NCBI GenBank assembly: GCA_003554665.1
Contig: PWGY01000236.1
Location: forward strand, 1 to 23,734
DNA: 23,734 bases
From: Bacteroidales bacterium
GTDB lineage: Bacteria; Bacteroidota; Bacteroidia; Bacteroidales; UBA7960
Direction: 5' to 3'
Each line of letters begins with the position of its first letter. Within the stretch, counting starts at the first letter, position 1. The translations under genes and the position numbers were made by a program. Shown piece after piece: positions 1-9,800 of this stretch. The notes below the pieces were generated by a model. The model ran no database searches, was not told the DNA's origin, and saw only the letters and a program-made list of their open reading frames with translations.

Positions 1-1
1 G

Positions 2-3000
2 AGGCAAACACTTGCCGACGGACGCGTCATCGAACTGATGCGCTTCCACAGGGGGCGCCCTATGTATTATATCACCTTCAATGCCGGGGGCGCAGAACTC
101 ATCAACAGCGACAAGGTGCATCCCGGGGGGAGCGCTTCCCTGAACCTGACAGGTACCGGACAGACACTGGGGGGGTGGGATGAAGGGAAAGTCCGTGACA
201 ACCACCAGGAGTTCACCGTGGATGAAGAATCACGGGTGACGCAAAAAGACGGAGCCACAACCCTTTCCACTCACGCCACCCACGTGGCCGGCACCATGAT
301 TGCCGCAGGAGTCTATTCCGATGCAAAAGGAATGTCACCCGGAGCTTACCTTGACGCCTGGGACTGGGACGACGACGAATCCGAAATGGCCGGTGCAGCA
401 GCAGAAGGACTGCAGGTGTCACAGCATTCGTACGGATATATTACCGGCTGGGCCTATGGAGACTGGAGCGGAGAAAGTGCCTGGCACTGGTTTGGCGATC
501 CGGCCATAAGTGAAACTGAAGATTACCTGTGGGGCTATTATAACCACCACGCTGCAACCTGGGACAATATCGCGAACAATGCCCCCCATTACCTGATGGT
601 AAAATCGGCAGGCAACGACCGCGGAGAGGGACCATCCCCCGGCACAGAACATTATGTAGATTATATGGATGGGGCTGGATGGGTAACCAGCACCGTCACG
701 CGCGAAATAGATGGAGGCGACGACGGCTATCAGAGTATCTCCCACGCGGTTAATGCCAAAAACCTCATATCCGTCGGTGCGGTAAACAGCCAGAAAGACA
801 TGACCAGCTTCAGTGGCTGGGGCCCCACCGACGACGGTCGCATCAAGCCGGATATTGTGGCAAAAGGTGTTTCCGTACTGTCAACCCACACTGATAGTGA
901 TGCAGCCTACACTTATAGCAGCGGCACCTCCATGTCCGCCCCGATGGTGAGCGGTTCGGTGGGCCTGCTGCTGGAACACCAGGAAAACCTCCATCCCGGC
1001 AAACAACTCAGCGCCGCCACCCTGAAAGCCCTTATACTGCACAGTGCCGATACGGATATCAGCGGGGCGCCCGGCCCCGACTACCGTTTTGGCTGGGGCC
1101 TGATGGACACAGAAGCAGCTGTCAGGATCATGAGCCGGGATGCCACCATGGGCGGGAACTTCCTGGTCAGGGAACTGACACTGGATGACAGCGGTACCAT
1201 TGAAAAAGAATTCTACGCCAGTGGCGAAGAACCATTGCAAGCGACTATTGTCTGGACAGACCCCCCCGGCACAAGCCCCGATCCGGCACTAAACCCTCCG
1301 GATCTGATGCTTGTCAATGATCTTGACATGCGCATGACCAGCACCAGCAAAACAACCTATAAGCCTTACATACTCGACCCTGAAAACCCCGAAGACCCGG
1401 CTACCACCGGCGACAACTTCCGCGACAACATCGAGCAGATCCACATCAGCGATCCCGCCGGGGGCGAAAAATACACCCTGAGCATCAATCACAAAAATAA
1501 TCTTACGGGAGGTTCCCAGGACTTTTCCCTGGTGATCACCGGCATTGCTCCCACCACCTACGCAGGCAACACGACTGAATGGGAAGATCCCCAGAACTGG
1601 ATGTACGGTGATCCGGCCACCAGCGAGCACCTGCTTATCCCCGCCACAGCGGCCCATTTCCCGGCGATCAACACGGAAGTTTCCGTGCAAAACCTGTCGG
1701 TCGAAAAAGGCGCCTTGCTCCACATCGGTGAAAACGGGTTTTTAAACGTTGAGGGTAATTTCCTTACCGGGGATGAAAACGGCAAAAGGTACAGCCCTGA
1801 GGAAGAAAACCATCCCATTCAGCACGAAACCAACGGGGCCGTCCGCGTGACTGACAGTGAAACACGCCTGAATACCAGGGAGGTCGTCATGACCAGAAGG
1901 GAAACACCCATGGATACCAGGGACGCTGTCATGACCAAAAGGGAAACCCCCATGGATACCAGGATCGCCGTCATGACCAGCGGAAAAGCCCAAAAAACCG
2001 ATGCGGAAGCCCTGGTGATAGAACCGGGAGGCTCCATGACGGTAAACGGACGACTGATCCATGAGGGCGGGGCCGAAGAGATCCGCCTGCGGTCAGATGA
2101 CGAAGCCACGGCCACCCTGATCCATCAAAGCCCGGGTGTCCCCCTGACCGCGGAAAGACACATCGAGGGCGACTGGTCCACCTCCTTAAGCGGGTGGCAT
2201 TTACTAAGCGCTCCTGTTTCCGGGCAAAGCATTGCAGAATTTATCCCGCTTTCCGGCGAAAGGGATTATGACTTCTACGGCTGGAGCGAAACAGAAAACC
2301 TCTGGAAAAACCATAAAGCCCCGAATTTCTACCAGTGGAACGCCGGGGAAAGTGAAGCCGGGGAAGATTTTGTTTCCGGACGCGGCTACCTGGTGTCGTG
2401 GGAAAACACCCTGACCCCTGAGTTTACGGGCCAGTCAGTGGTCAGCGACATGCTTATTGAAAACATGAGCCTCACAGAGGATAAAGGCAATGGCTGGCAC
2501 CTGTTGGGCAACCCATTCAGCAGTGCGATTGGGTGGGATGCTTCAGAATGGGAACTTTCAGGCATTGTCCATACGGCCAAAATATGGAGCGACGGCGGAT
2601 ACATCGACATCGCCTCTCCCAATGGCATCATCCCTTCCATGAACGGTTTTTTTGTACAGGTAACAGATGCAGATAACTCCCTGACCATCCCGGCTTCAGC
2701 CCGACTGCACCACGACGCCTGGCATAAGCATGAAAACACTGACAGGATCCGGCTGCTGGCCAAAGCCATTGAAAGCGGCAGCAGCCAGGGAGGCAGCGAC
2801 AGCCAGGAAAGCAGGAACTACCAGCCCGGCGACCACAATCAGAAAGACGGCAGCCACAAGGGAAGCGGCAGCAGCCAGGAAAGCAGCCAACAGCGAGGCG
2901 GCAACAGCCAGGAAGGCCGCAGCATCCAGAAAGACAGCAACAGCCTGGGAAGCAACAGCCAGGAAAGCATCATCCGCATTGAACCCGATGCCCTTGACGG

Positions 3001-3646
3001 CTTTGATTTGCGGTATGATTCGCGTTTTCTCCAGGGATATGGTCCGGTTTTTTACGCTGCCGAAAAGGGCGAAGAACTATCGACCCTGGCCATCAGCCAT
3101 CCGGAAAAAAGGGAATATATCACCTACCACTTTAAACCCGCCGGCGCAAAGGACAGAGCACAGAACGGGGCAGCGGAAGGTGTACAATCCGAAGCAAAGG
3201 ACGAAGCGCAGCACGACCACAAAATCATGCTCACCGAATCATCCGTTGCGCCCCCCCTGTACCTTTACGACCGCCACAAAAACCTCATTCACGAACTGGA
3301 GAAAGACAGGCCCTATCGCTTTGCCACACCAGCGGGGCAGACCACAGACCAGCCCCGCTTTGCCCTCTATCTTTCAAAGGAAAACCTGCCAATGGATCTG
3401 ACACCGGCTGATGACCCCGCACACGTAACAGCATGGTACCACCAGGGACGCATCCACATCCGGGTTAACCTTTACCCTGCAGAACTACAAATCTTTGACA
3501 CCACAGGCAGGCTCCTCCACGCACGGACAATGCAGGAAACCGAAACCAGCTTGCCAGCACCCGCGAAAACAGGAATATATCTCATCCGGACGGTTACCTC
3601 ATCCGGCACAAATACCACAAAAGTCTTTGTGCCAGGGAGTCCTTGA
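2..3646 (+). CDS. T9SS-exported subtilisin-like serine protease (S8), 5' partial
   Basis: The frame is open from base 2, so the true start lies upstream and the ATG at 38 is internal. Numbering from that Met, the S8 triad is visible: Asp48 in LGGWDEGKV, His79 in STHATHVAGT and Ser298 in GTSMSAP, with the oxyanion Asn193 in SAGND. A beta-sandwich accessory domain follows (about residues 378-505), then repetitive beta segments of the T9SS-cargo type (GWHLLSAP, GWHLLGNPF). The C-terminus (LQIFDTTGRLLHA to GIYLIRTVTSSG) is a type A sorting domain, so the protein is expected outside the cell or on its surface. Known family role: secreted endopeptidase. Oddities are a 42-bp tandem repeat at 1872-1980 and a Ser/Gln/Gly/Asn-rich segment at 2774-2968. 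The substrate is unknown. The stop is followed by 250 bp before the next gene. Confidence 0.93.
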   Translation, partial: RQTLADGRVIELMRFHRGRPMYYITFNAGGAELINSDKVHPGGSASLNLTGTGQTLGGWDEGKVRDNHQEFTVDEESRVTQKDGATTLSTHATHVAGTMIAAGVYSDAKGMSPGAYLDAWDWDDDESEMAGAAAEGLQVSQHSYGYITGWAYGDWSGESAWHWFGDPAISETEDYLWGYYNHHAATWDNIANNAPHYLMVKSAGNDRGEGPSPGTEHYVDYMDGAGWVTSTVTREIDGGDDGYQSISHAVNAKNLISVGAVNSQKDMTSFSGWGPTDDGRIKPDIVAKGVSVLSTHTDSDAAYTYSSGTSMSAPMVSGSVGLLLEHQENLHPGKQLSAATLKALILHSADTDISGAPGPDYRFGWGLMDTEAAVRIMSRDATMGGNFLVRELTLDDSGTIEKEFYASGEEPLQATIVWTDPPGTSPDPALNPPDLMLVNDLDMRMTSTSKTTYKPYILDPENPEDPATTGDNFRDNIEQIHISDPAGGEKYTLSINHKNNLTGGSQDFSLVITGIAPTTYAGNTTEWEDPQNWMYGDPATSEHLLIPATAAHFPAINTEVSVQNLSVEKGALLHIGENGFLNVEGNFLTGDENGKRYSPEEENHPIQHETNGAVRVTDSETRLNTREVVMTRRETPMDTRDAVMTKRETPMDTRIAVMTSGKAQKTDAEALVIEPGGSMTVNGRLIHEGGAEEIRLRSDDEATATLIHQSPGVPLTAERHIEGDWSTSLSGWHLLSAPVSGQSIAEFIPLSGERDYDFYGWSETENLWKNHKAPNFYQWNAGESEAGEDFVSGRGYLVSWENTLTPEFTGQSVVSDMLIENMSLTEDKGNGWHLLGNPFSSAIGWDASEWELSGIVHTAKIWSDGGYIDIASPNGIIPSMNGFFVQVTDADNSLTIPASARLHHDAWHKHENTDRIRLLAKAIESGSSQGGSDSQESRNYQPGDHNQKDGSHKGSGSSQESSQQRGGNSQEGRSIQKDSNSLGSNSQESIIRIEPDALDGFDLRYDSRFLQGYGPVFYAAEKGEELSTLAISHPEKREYITYHFKPAGAKDRAQNGAAEGVQSEAKDEAQHDHKIMLTESSVAPPLYLYDRHKNLIHELEKDRPYRFATPAGQTTDQPRFALYLSKENLPMDLTPADDPAHVTAWYHQGRIHIRVNLYPAELQIFDTTGRLLHARTMQETETSLPAPAKTGIYLIRTVTSSGTNTTKVFVPGSP
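1872..1980 (+). repeat. 42-bp tandem repeat inside the protease gene, about 2.6 copies
   Basis: GTCATGACC recurs at 1886, 1928 and 1970, exactly 42 bp apart, with ATACCAGG at 1872 and 1914. The unit encodes 14 residues, VMT(R/K)RETPMDTR plus two variable residues. It stays in frame and interrupts a region of beta-strand motifs (LHIGENGFLNVEG before, VIEPGGSMTVNG after), so it looks like a recent slippage or duplication insert. Confidence 0.9.
2774..2968 (+). repeat. Low-complexity Ser/Gln/Gly/Asn-rich coding segment
   Basis: About 65 codons are dominated by Ser, Gln, Gly, Asn and charged residues, with recurring SSQES, NSQE and QKD words from repeated AGCCAGGAA-type DNA. It sits between the beta-rich domain and the C-terminal part of the protease and probably encodes a disordered linker. 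The repeat also keeps another frame open (Ala/Arg-rich), which I regard as a shadow. Confidence 0.8.
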
Positions 3647-3665
3647 CACTTGGGGAGTCAGTTTT

Positions 3666-3681
3666 TCTTCGGAATCGAAGA
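3666..3681. promoter_or_regulatory. Inverted repeat TCTTC-N6-GAAGA, possible activator site
   Basis: TCTTCG GAAT CGAAGA is a perfect 6-bp inverted repeat in the gap between the protease and the giant protein. Its last base lies 67 bp before the GG of the -24/-12-like element at 3747. The same TCTTC-N6-GAAGA pattern occurs at 23507-23522, 66 bp before the GG of another such element. An upstream activating site is the preferred reading. A weak terminator hairpin is possible but there is no T-run downstream. Confidence 0.4.
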
Positions 3682-3746
3682 CACCACAAAAACATGCCGT
3701 TGCACGCAACACCTTAAGCATCTGCCCTGTATGCCTTTATACTTTA

Positions 3747-3762
3747 TGGCGTGCTTTTTGAT
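3747..3762 (+). promoter_or_regulatory. Candidate -24/-12-like promoter of the giant surface protein
   Basis: TGGCGTGCTTTTTGAT has GG-N10-GA spacing. It is preceded by TTTAT-N-CTTTA-N in exact register with the element at 12416 (TTTAT-N-CTTTA-N-GGC). Against the sigma-54 consensus TGGCACRN4TTGCW it mismatches at AC of the -24 box and at the -12 C. The ATG at 3897 is 137 bp downstream of the -12 G. This is the weakest of the three related elements. Confidence 0.3.
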
Positions 3763-3896
3763 CATAAACCATATTGACATCATACAAACTGGAATAACCA
3801 CAATTGCCGTATCAGGCCAAAGGAATTTCGTATTTTTATAATAACTTTTCCCAGACAGATTTGAGGCGCAACACCAACATAACACCCGGTAAAGCC

Positions 3897-6800
3897 ATGG
3901 ATTCCAGGCCAAATGGATCGTTCAGGCCGCTGGCAAATTTGCCGGCCCGGGCGGGTATTCTGCTGTTGGGGTTTGTGCTTGCCACGGTTATCTCCGGCTT
4001 CGGGCCTGCACCGGCACTGACTTCAGCATCTGAATTGACTTCAGCACAGGCATTGGCGTCAACACCTGCATTGGCCCCAACACCGGTACCGACCTCAACA
4101 CCGGCACTGACCTCTGCACCTGCATTGGCCTCAACGCCGGAATTGGCTTCCGAAAGCACCATTTCACAAACATTTGATACACCGGGAGAGCATACCTTTA
4201 CCGTACCCCAGGGGGTTACAGAAATTACCCTGAAATTATGGGGGGCGGGAGGCGCCGGTGGGGCGGGCTTCCGACAAGGCCAAACCAACCGGTCCGGTGG
4301 CGGTGGCGGTGGCGGAGCTTTCCGTACCGAAACCATCAGTGTCACCCCCGGCGAAACAATTTCCATTACCGTAGGTGCCGGCGGAACTCCTGTGTCGGGA
4401 TCAGGCAACAGCGGAGAAGGAGGCGGATCTTCTGTACTTGAGTATGATGGGCTTACGCTGACTGCATCCGGCGGAGACGGGGGCGAAAATGCCACATCCG
4501 GTGACCGGGGAAGCAGTGGGGCGGGTGGTTCCGGAGCAACAGACGGCACTTTTCATGGCGGAGACGGCGCAGACGGCACACAAAATGGCGGCGGTGGCGG
4601 CGGAAGCAGTGCGGGAACCGCGTCCGACGGACAGCATGCCGATGGCACAACCGGTGGGGCTGCCGTTGCTGAGGGAGGTGGCGGCGGAGACGGAGCCACT
4701 GAAGCCGGTGCAGACGGAAGTCCGGGGTCAACTCCGGGTGGTGGCGGTGGCGGCGGCCGGGGAAATAACGGATTGGGAGCAGCCGGAGCCGACGGGCAGG
4801 TCATTCTTACCTATACCAGCGATGAACCCACCCCCCAGTACACCCTGACCCTTGACATTAACGGAGAAGGTAGCGTGGAAGTGGATGGTGTCCCTTACAC
4901 CGATCCGGTTACCGTAAACGAAGGCACTACCCTAACCCTGGAGGCCATTCCCGCCAATGACTACGTGTTCAGCAACTGGACCGAGTCAGAAACACTGCTG
5001 TCTGAAAACACCTCCTTAAATGTTACGGTGGATGAAGACCGCAGCATTGCCGCGAATTTTGTACCTGAACCAGCCCCCGGTGTCAACCTTCGCCTGCAAT
5101 ATAAAAACGATTCCAGAGATGCTTCATCACAAAATATTTCACCCCACCTGATCCTCCACAATGACGGTGACCAGGAGCTTGAATTTTCGAAAATCACCAT
5201 TCGCTACTGGTTTGTTTCCGAACCTGAAGGGAAAGATGTTTACGCAATTGATTGGGCAGAAGTAGGAGATGAAAACGTGTTTGGCGATTTTGGGGTGGCA
5301 GGAGGGCAGCGATATGTCGAAATAGGTTTTACAGAAGATGCAGAAATCCCCGGATGGATGGGCGGTGAGGGCCCCAATGTTTTCCCGCCGGGAGCCAACA
5401 GTGGCACAATAAACAACCGTATTCATGATGATGGTTGGGGTTATTATGATCAGAGCAACGACTACTCCTGGGATCCCTCGTTTACCGATTATGCAGATTA
5501 TGAATACATCACTGTTTACTATGAGGGCAGCCTGGTGTGGGGTACACCTCCCTCGGGTGCAGCAGACCCGGAACAAATGACCATTGTTCAGCAGCCGGAA
5601 GAATCCGTTGCCAGTGAAACCCTTGATCCCGCACCTGCCGTGCTGCTTGAAGATGCACTGGGGAGGCCCGTGGAAAACGTGGATGTGGAAGTCTCGCTCA
5701 ATCAGAACAATTTTACCGGAGGAAGTACGGTCATTGTTACCACAGACGCCAACGGACTGGCCACCTTTGACAATCTTCGCATAGTAACCGCAGCCGATGA
5801 TTATCAAATCACATTTTCGCCGGATGCATCATTGCTGAATAGCCAGAGCTCAGAATCCTTTGATGTTGTGGCGGCAGAACCAGCCGATATGAGCATCACC
5901 ACCCAGCCGCCCGAAACCGCCACGGCAGGTGAACCGCTTGACCCGGCTCCTTCTGTATCTATTCACGACGCTTTTGGAAACCCGGTGCCGGACACCGAAG
6001 TAGCTGCCTCAATCAACCAGAATGATTTTGATGCCTCCAGTACCACATCGGTTTTTACAAATGCATCAGGTGTGGCTATGTTTGACCAGCTGGTAATCAC
6101 CCAGGCTGCCAGCCACTATACGATAGCGTTCAGCACTCCCGCTTCAGACCTGGAGAACCTTACAAGTAGTGAATTCACCATTATACCGGCAGCAGCCAGT
6201 GAAATGATCATGGAAACCCAGCCTGAAGAATCGGTTTCGGGCGGAAACATAGCCGGCCCACCCAGGGTTAAAGTCACCGATGCATTTCAAAACCCCGTTC
6301 AGGGGGTCGTGGTGACAGTCAGTGAAACCGGGGGCTACGAATTTGACGAAGGGACCCTGACGCGAAGCACGAACAACTCAGGCATCGCTGCATTCAGCGA
6401 CCTTGTGATCAGCACTGCTGGCGAAAACTACCAACTTTCCTTTACCGCCGATGCCTCCGGTGTGGACGAAATTAATTCCGAGCCATTTGACGTAGTTGAA
6501 GGAGCAGCCTCCATGTCAATCATTGCCCAGCCACCCTCGTTGTTGTCAGCCGGGGAAACCATTGACCCACCCGTGTCGGTCGAACTTCGGGAAGACGCCA
6601 CAGGAGATCCCATTGGCGGAGTAAGTATCACTGTTTCCTTGAACGAAAACAACTTCTCCTCGGGTTCACTGGAGGCCGTTACCGATGCTTCGGGTACAGC
6701 GGTTTTTGATGACCTGGTCATTGAAACAGCCGGCCAGGGGTATGAGATCACCTTCAATGCAGCATTAAGCGGTGTAGCCAACGTTTTTTCCGATCCCTTT

Positions 6801-9800
6801 GATGTTTTAGCGGGCGACCCTGCTATCCTTACCATGCATAACCAACCAGGCAGAACCACCGCCGGAGAAGCTATTGCAGGCCCCCCAAGGGTTCGTATCA
6901 CCGATGAATTCGGAAACCGTTTACCCGATGTGGAAATCAGCGTTTCAGAAACGGGCGGGTATTCCTTTGATTCAGGAACCCTCACACAAAGCAGTAACAG
7001 TGAAGGCATTGCCATTTTCGATGACCTGGTTATAAACACTGCGGCCACCGGTTACCGGCTCAGCTTTTCTGCAGTTGGTACAGACGCTGACACCTTACTC
7101 TCGGAATCCTTTAATGTAACAGCCGCTGCACCCCACACCATGGAAATTGACACCCAGCCCTCTGACAACCAGGCTGGCAAAGAAATTGACCCACCCCCAG
7201 CTGTGATCCTGAAAGACGCATACGATAACCCCGTTCCCAATGCAGATGTCACAGCCGGCCTGAACAAAAACAATTTTGCCGGAGGCAGCACGACCATTGT
7301 TAGCACCAATGAAGAAGGCCTGGCAATATTTGACAACCTTCGCATCAATGTTGTGGAAGCAGGTTACCGCATGATTTTTAACAGCTCCGGACTGGATCCG
7401 GTTGAGTCTGATCTTTTTGATATCATCCCCCCCGATCCCGACTTCGGCAGCATAAGGCTTGAATACAGAGCCATGGAAACGGATCCGAATACCAATTCCA
7501 TTAATTTTGGTGTGATGCTGTATAACGAAAGCGGCACAGATTTGCAGTTATCAGACCTCACTGTACGTTATTGGTTTACCTCTGAACACCAAAACGACAA
7601 CTACGTGCCGGACTGGGTGGCCATGGATGACAACAATAAAGTATTCGGCAACTTCCATGAAGAGGCAGGAGAGTATTATGCCGAACTGGGTTTCACCGAC
7701 AACATTGTCATTCCTGTTGGTTTCGGGGGAGATGGTTCAACCCCGGATCTGTTTCCTGACGATTCCTATACAGGAGAAATAGAAGGTCGTATCCACGATT
7801 CCAACTGGCGCAATTACGACCAGGCCAACGACTATTCCTGGGACCCGGACATCACCGAGTACACCGAATACCAGAGAATCAATGTTTACTACAAGGGCGA
7901 ACTAATATGGGGTGTACCACCCGCCCAGGTAGAAGGCGGCACAGCCCTTGCCTTTGACCAGCAACCGGCCAACACCGTTGCCGGAGAAATGATTTCCCCG
8001 CCGGTTACTGTGAACATCCTCGACAGGAATGGCGAACCGGTTACACATGACAACGAAACAACGGTAACCCTTTCCATTGCCAATGATCCCACAGGAACGG
8101 CCAGTCTCAACGGAACCACCACTGTTGTTGCCGAAAACGGCGTCGCTGTTTTTGACGACCTGTCTATTGATCAGACCGGTGATGGGTTTACGCTTGAAGC
8201 CACAGCCACTGATATGGACGCAGCTGTGTCGACCCCTTTTGACATCCGGACCATTTTTCTCGATCAGATCACACTGGAAGCTGAACCGGAAAACCCTGTT
8301 GCCGGCGAACAAGCAATCTTAACTGCTATAGTGCTATACGAGTCCAATCCGGTTCCAGGTGCAGAGCTCATATTTGCCCGCATAAGCGGTGACGGTTCGT
8401 TGTCGCAGTCAACGGTCACCACCAACAGTTCGGGGCAGGCATCAGTCACCTATACCACATCCACCAATGTTGAAACCGCCACAATCAGGGCCGAATCCAC
8501 AGAAAAACCCGAAGTTTTTGCCGAAGCTGAAGTAACCTCAGTTCCCGGAGACCCTTCAAAGCTTTCATTCGCCACCCAGCCCTCAAACACCAGTCCGGAA
8601 GAGACCGTCACCCCGCCGGTAGAAATCCGTGTGGAAGACCAATACGGCAACCTGGTCGAAGATGCAACCAACGAAATCACCATTGCCATTGAGGACAATC
8701 CGTCAGGAGGCAGCCTGGCAGGAACCCTTACGGTGAATGCTGTGGATGGGATCGCCTCTTTCGATGATCTGAGCATTGACCAGCAGGGGAATGGCTATAC
8801 CCTGAAAGCCACATCCGATGGCCTGGAAAGTGTCACCTCCAATCCATTCCACATTGAATCCGGCATTCCTGCCAAACTGGAATTCATTACTCAACCGACC
8901 AGCACCACCGCAGGAGAAAGCATCACCCCTGCGGTTCAGGTTCGCATCCTCGATACTGACGGAAACCAGGTGGAGACAGCTGACAACCCGGTTACCATTG
9001 CCCTGGGCAACAATCCTGAGGGAGGCAGCCTCAGCGGAGACCTTACCCGGCAAGCGGTGGACGGTATCGCCACGTTTGACAACCTGAGTATCGATAAAGC
9101 AGGAGAAAACTACACCATTTCAGCCAGCAGCCCGGAACTTGCAACCGCTGAGTCAGATCCTTTTGAAATCACCCCGGCAGCAGCCAGCAACCTGGACATT
9201 GTCGTTCAACCCACGGAAACAACAGCCGGGAACAGCATTTCCCCCGCACCCCGGGTGTTTTTGTCAGATCCATTCGGAAACCCGGTGGCCGGGGTATCCA
9301 TCAGCGTGTCGCTGAATCAGCACGGGTTTTCTGCCGGAAACACTACAGCAGTAACAGACGCTTCGGGCGAAGCAGACTTTGATGACCTGGTGATTGAAAC
9401 TGCAGCTTCCGGTTATGAGCTGACATTTTCAGCAGATGCAGCCGACACAGAAGATGTTACCAGCGACGCATTCAACGTTGTGGCTGCAGCCGCTGCTGAA
9501 TTATCTGTGATCACCCAGCCTCAGCTTTCGGTCAGCGGGGCATTCATTACAGGCCCCCCAACCGTACTGGTTACTGACCCCTTCAGCAACCCCGTTGCCG
9601 GAAGCGGGGTCAGCGTTACGCTCAACAAAAACAATTTTGAATCCGGAACCACCCTTGTCTTTTCTGACCAGGATGGGAAAGCAGTGTTTGCTGACCTGGT
9701 CATCATTGAGGACGACTCAGATTATGCTTTGATCTTTAGTGCAGACGGACCCGATGATGTCACCTCCGACTTTTTTGATGTGATCGATGAACGTGTCATC

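Noticed and set aside
2730..3401. A 223-codon Ala/Arg-rich ORF in another frame of the protease gene
   Set aside because: It is kept open by the AGCCAGGAA-type repeats and has only the composition of a shifted frame. The protease frame runs through it to a proper sorting domain.
3804..3896. TTG at 3804 as start of the giant protein
   Set aside because: It adds 31 polar residues before the signal peptide and overlaps the region where promoter and leader are expected.
3836..4549. A 237-codon proline-rich ORF on the minus strand
   Set aside because: It mirrors the glycine-rich and PTSA repeat coding of the giant protein (GGC and GGT read as Pro/Ala), and no start context or domain is seen.
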